Source: Verrucomicrobiota bacterium (GTDB lineage: Bacteria; Verrucomicrobiota; Verrucomicrobiia; Verrucomicrobiales; Akkermansiaceae). Taken from it: a stretch of DNA of 64,000 nt. The notes under the pieces were generated by a model. That model did no database searches and was not told where the DNA came from. It saw nothing but the letters and a program-made list of their open reading frames with translations. The translations under genes were made by a program, and so were the position numbers. How positions within the stretch are numbered: the first letter of the stretch is position 1; each line of letters begins with the position of its first letter. This document shows, in pieces, positions 62,978-64,000 of this stretch. The stretch covers positions 186,001 to 250,000 of the forward strand of contig JAFLEH010000004.1 of NCBI GenBank assembly GCA_017301995.1, in the 5' to 3' direction.

Positions 62978-64000
62978 ATGGTTGGAGGAGATTGGCAAGC
63001 ATGCGTGACGGACGGTGAACCGCGCCGGCCGTGGTTGGCCGCGCGCACCCGGCGGAGTTTGTTGGCCGCGGGCTTCGTGCGGATTGCAGAGGATCCGGAG
63101 GTGCTGTCTGGGGAAGGTCCGGTTCTTCTGGTCCGGGCCGGGCAGGTGTTGGCGAAACCACGGGACTTCCGCCCGCCGCCGGGTGGTGATCGCCCGTTGA
63201 TCGGGGTGGGCTTGCCTCCGTCCGGAGAATGGGGAGATTTCCACGCCGTCCACGGCGGTCTCTATCCGGCGGAGCATCCGCTGCCGCCAGTGCTCTGCGA
63301 GTGGCATGCGGGATTGGAGTCCGCAAAGCACCGGATCAATGGAGGTCTGCCGGAAAAGGAGTGTCGGATCGTGCATTGGACGCCGCTTGACCTCGCGGCC
63401 ACCGACGAGCGGATCGCGATCTATCAAATCGTGACCAGTCTGCAACATGGTGGGGCGGAAATGATCGCCCGCGAACTGGCGATGGCACTGCCCGAGTGCG
63501 GCGTGGCCGCGCGCCTGGTGGTGTTGGGGCATCCGCATCGGAAGCCGCTGGAATACCCGCCCGGAACGCTCGATCTATCAGGCGTGCCACGGTCCGAGCG
63601 GGCCGCCGCGCTCGCGGTGCGGGCGGTTGCGGACGGGGTGGATTTGCTGCACGTTCATCTGACTGGCGTGGCCGCGACCCGCGAGCTTTCGGCCTCGGGC
63701 ATTCCCGTGATGGCCAGCGTTCACAACACGCGCGCGGGTTGGCCGGGCGGTTGGGAAACCCTGCGGAAAGGGGATGTGGCGCTGATGATCGCCTGTTCGC
63801 GCGCCGTGGAGAACGAGCTGCGCGAGGCGCTGCCGGGCATTCCGGTGCGGACGGTTTGGAACGGCATCCGGCCCAACCATTTTCCCGAAACTCCGATGCC
63901 ATCACGCGACGGTGGATTCACCCTCGCCTGTGTGGCCAATCCCCGGCCCCAAAAGCGCCTGCACCTGCTTCCCGCCATTCTCGCGGCGACCGACAAGGCG
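62978..64000 (+). CDS. Family-4 glycosyltransferase with extra N-terminal domain, truncated by window end
   Basis: The frame opens right after the FGE-fold stop and is still open at the right edge. Start candidates are ATG 62978 and GTG 63005 (a GGAGGAG lies at 62984-62990, 14 bases upstream of the latter). Residues ~1-145 (RPWLAARTRRSLLAAGFVRI, VLLVRAGQVLAKPRDFRP, LIGVGLPPSGEWGDFHAVHG) match nothing I know. From ~150 on it is a GT4/GT-B N-terminal domain: IAIYQIVTSLQHGGAEMIAR, LLHVHLTGVAATRELSASGI, MASVHNTRAGWPGGW, LMIACSRAVENELREALPG, VWNGIRPNHFPE and LACVANPRPQKRLHLL. Probably transfers a sugar from a nucleotide donor in envelope or exopolysaccharide synthesis. Confidence 0.8.
   Translation, partial: MVGGDWQACVTDGEPRRPWLAARTRRSLLAAGFVRIAEDPEVLSGEGPVLLVRAGQVLAKPRDFRPPPGGDRPLIGVGLPPSGEWGDFHAVHGGLYPAEHPLPPVLCEWHAGLESAKHRINGGLPEKECRIVHWTPLDLAATDERIAIYQIVTSLQHGGAEMIARELAMALPECGVAARLVVLGHPHRKPLEYPPGTLDLSGVPRSERAAALAVRAVADGVDLLHVHLTGVAATRELSASGIPVMASVHNTRAGWPGGWETLRKGDVALMIACSRAVENELREALPGIPVRTVWNGIRPNHFPETPMPSRDGGFTLACVANPRPQKRLHLLPAILAATDKA

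Noticed and set aside
1..64000. tRNA, rRNA or riboswitch genes
   Set aside because: No CCA-arm/T-loop pattern (GGTTCGANTCC), rRNA signature or SAM/cobalamin riboswitch core was recognised, including upstream of metH; a covariance search was not possible.

Overview
This window is GC-rich DNA that most likely comes from a Verrucomicrobiota chromosome of the Verrucomicrobiales / Luteolibacter type. The evidence is gene content: DUF1501 proteins and a DUF1549/DUF1553 protein, several exported sulfatases, a GH95 fucosidase, a PATR-repeat autotransporter, a DUF6807 protein, and secreted proteins that end in the short Asp-rich 'GDxDGLxNLxEYA' module typical of this phylum. No rRNA, tRNA, CRISPR array or intact transposase was seen. 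The taxonomic call is an inference from these families.

Layout. 1-9.9 kb: the end of a GH27 alpha-galactosidase, an exported cyclophilin, a NagZ-like GH3 protein with a lost nucleophile, a NIDO/PKD-type secreted protein, an acetyl-xylan-esterase-like hydrolase, a secreted caspase-fold (gingipain-like) protein and a Zn metallopeptidase. 10-17.5 kb: FmdB zinc ribbon, a subtilase, a two-gene cobalamin methionine synthase (metH) preceded by a perfect palindrome, a Nudix hydrolase and a TetR regulator. 17.5-27.4 kb: two divergent multihaem cytochrome c / cytochrome b paralogues, an exported archaemetzincin, the System II cytochrome c maturation genes (ccsA, ccsB) with a lipoprotein, and rpsP with a clear terminator. 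27.5-33.4 kb: a GlnD-like protein with a broken nucleotidyltransferase site and a large secreted endonuclease I. 33.4-43.1 kb: extragenic repeats, a lone DUF1501 gene, trxB, two methyltransferase-fold proteins, and a small sugar cluster (metal-dependent hydrolase, GH43, GH53, UroD/MtaA-like, TPR). 43.1-47.9 kb: a 1269-aa autotransporter flanked by two gene-poor stretches with inverted repeats. 47.9-58.2 kb: a minus-strand run of DUF1501, DUF1549/1553, sulfatase, GH95, sulfatase, sulfatase, probably for sulfated fucose-containing glycans. 58.4-64 kb: plus-strand NAGPA-like lipoprotein, BrkB, DUF6807, an FGE-fold membrane protein without the FGE cysteines, and the start of a family-4 glycosyltransferase.

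The most unusual object is the second metH gene (12634-16347). Between the cobalamin cap domain and the B12-binding domain, in one uninterrupted frame, it carries about 330 extra residues with a Walker A motif and the look of a zeta-toxin-type kinase. A second, overlapping 53-codon ORF with its own Shine-Dalgarno-like GAGG lies at the insert's 3' end, and its stop codon falls about 20 bases before methionine synthase sequence resumes. This looks like a two-gene cassette captured inside an essential methyl-transfer enzyme. Two other enzymes in the window, GlnD-like and NagZ-like, keep their fold signatures but have lost catalytic residues.

Starts were often moved inward from the longest open frame to the first Met that gives a signal peptide or the family's normal N-terminus; these choices are stated in each entry.
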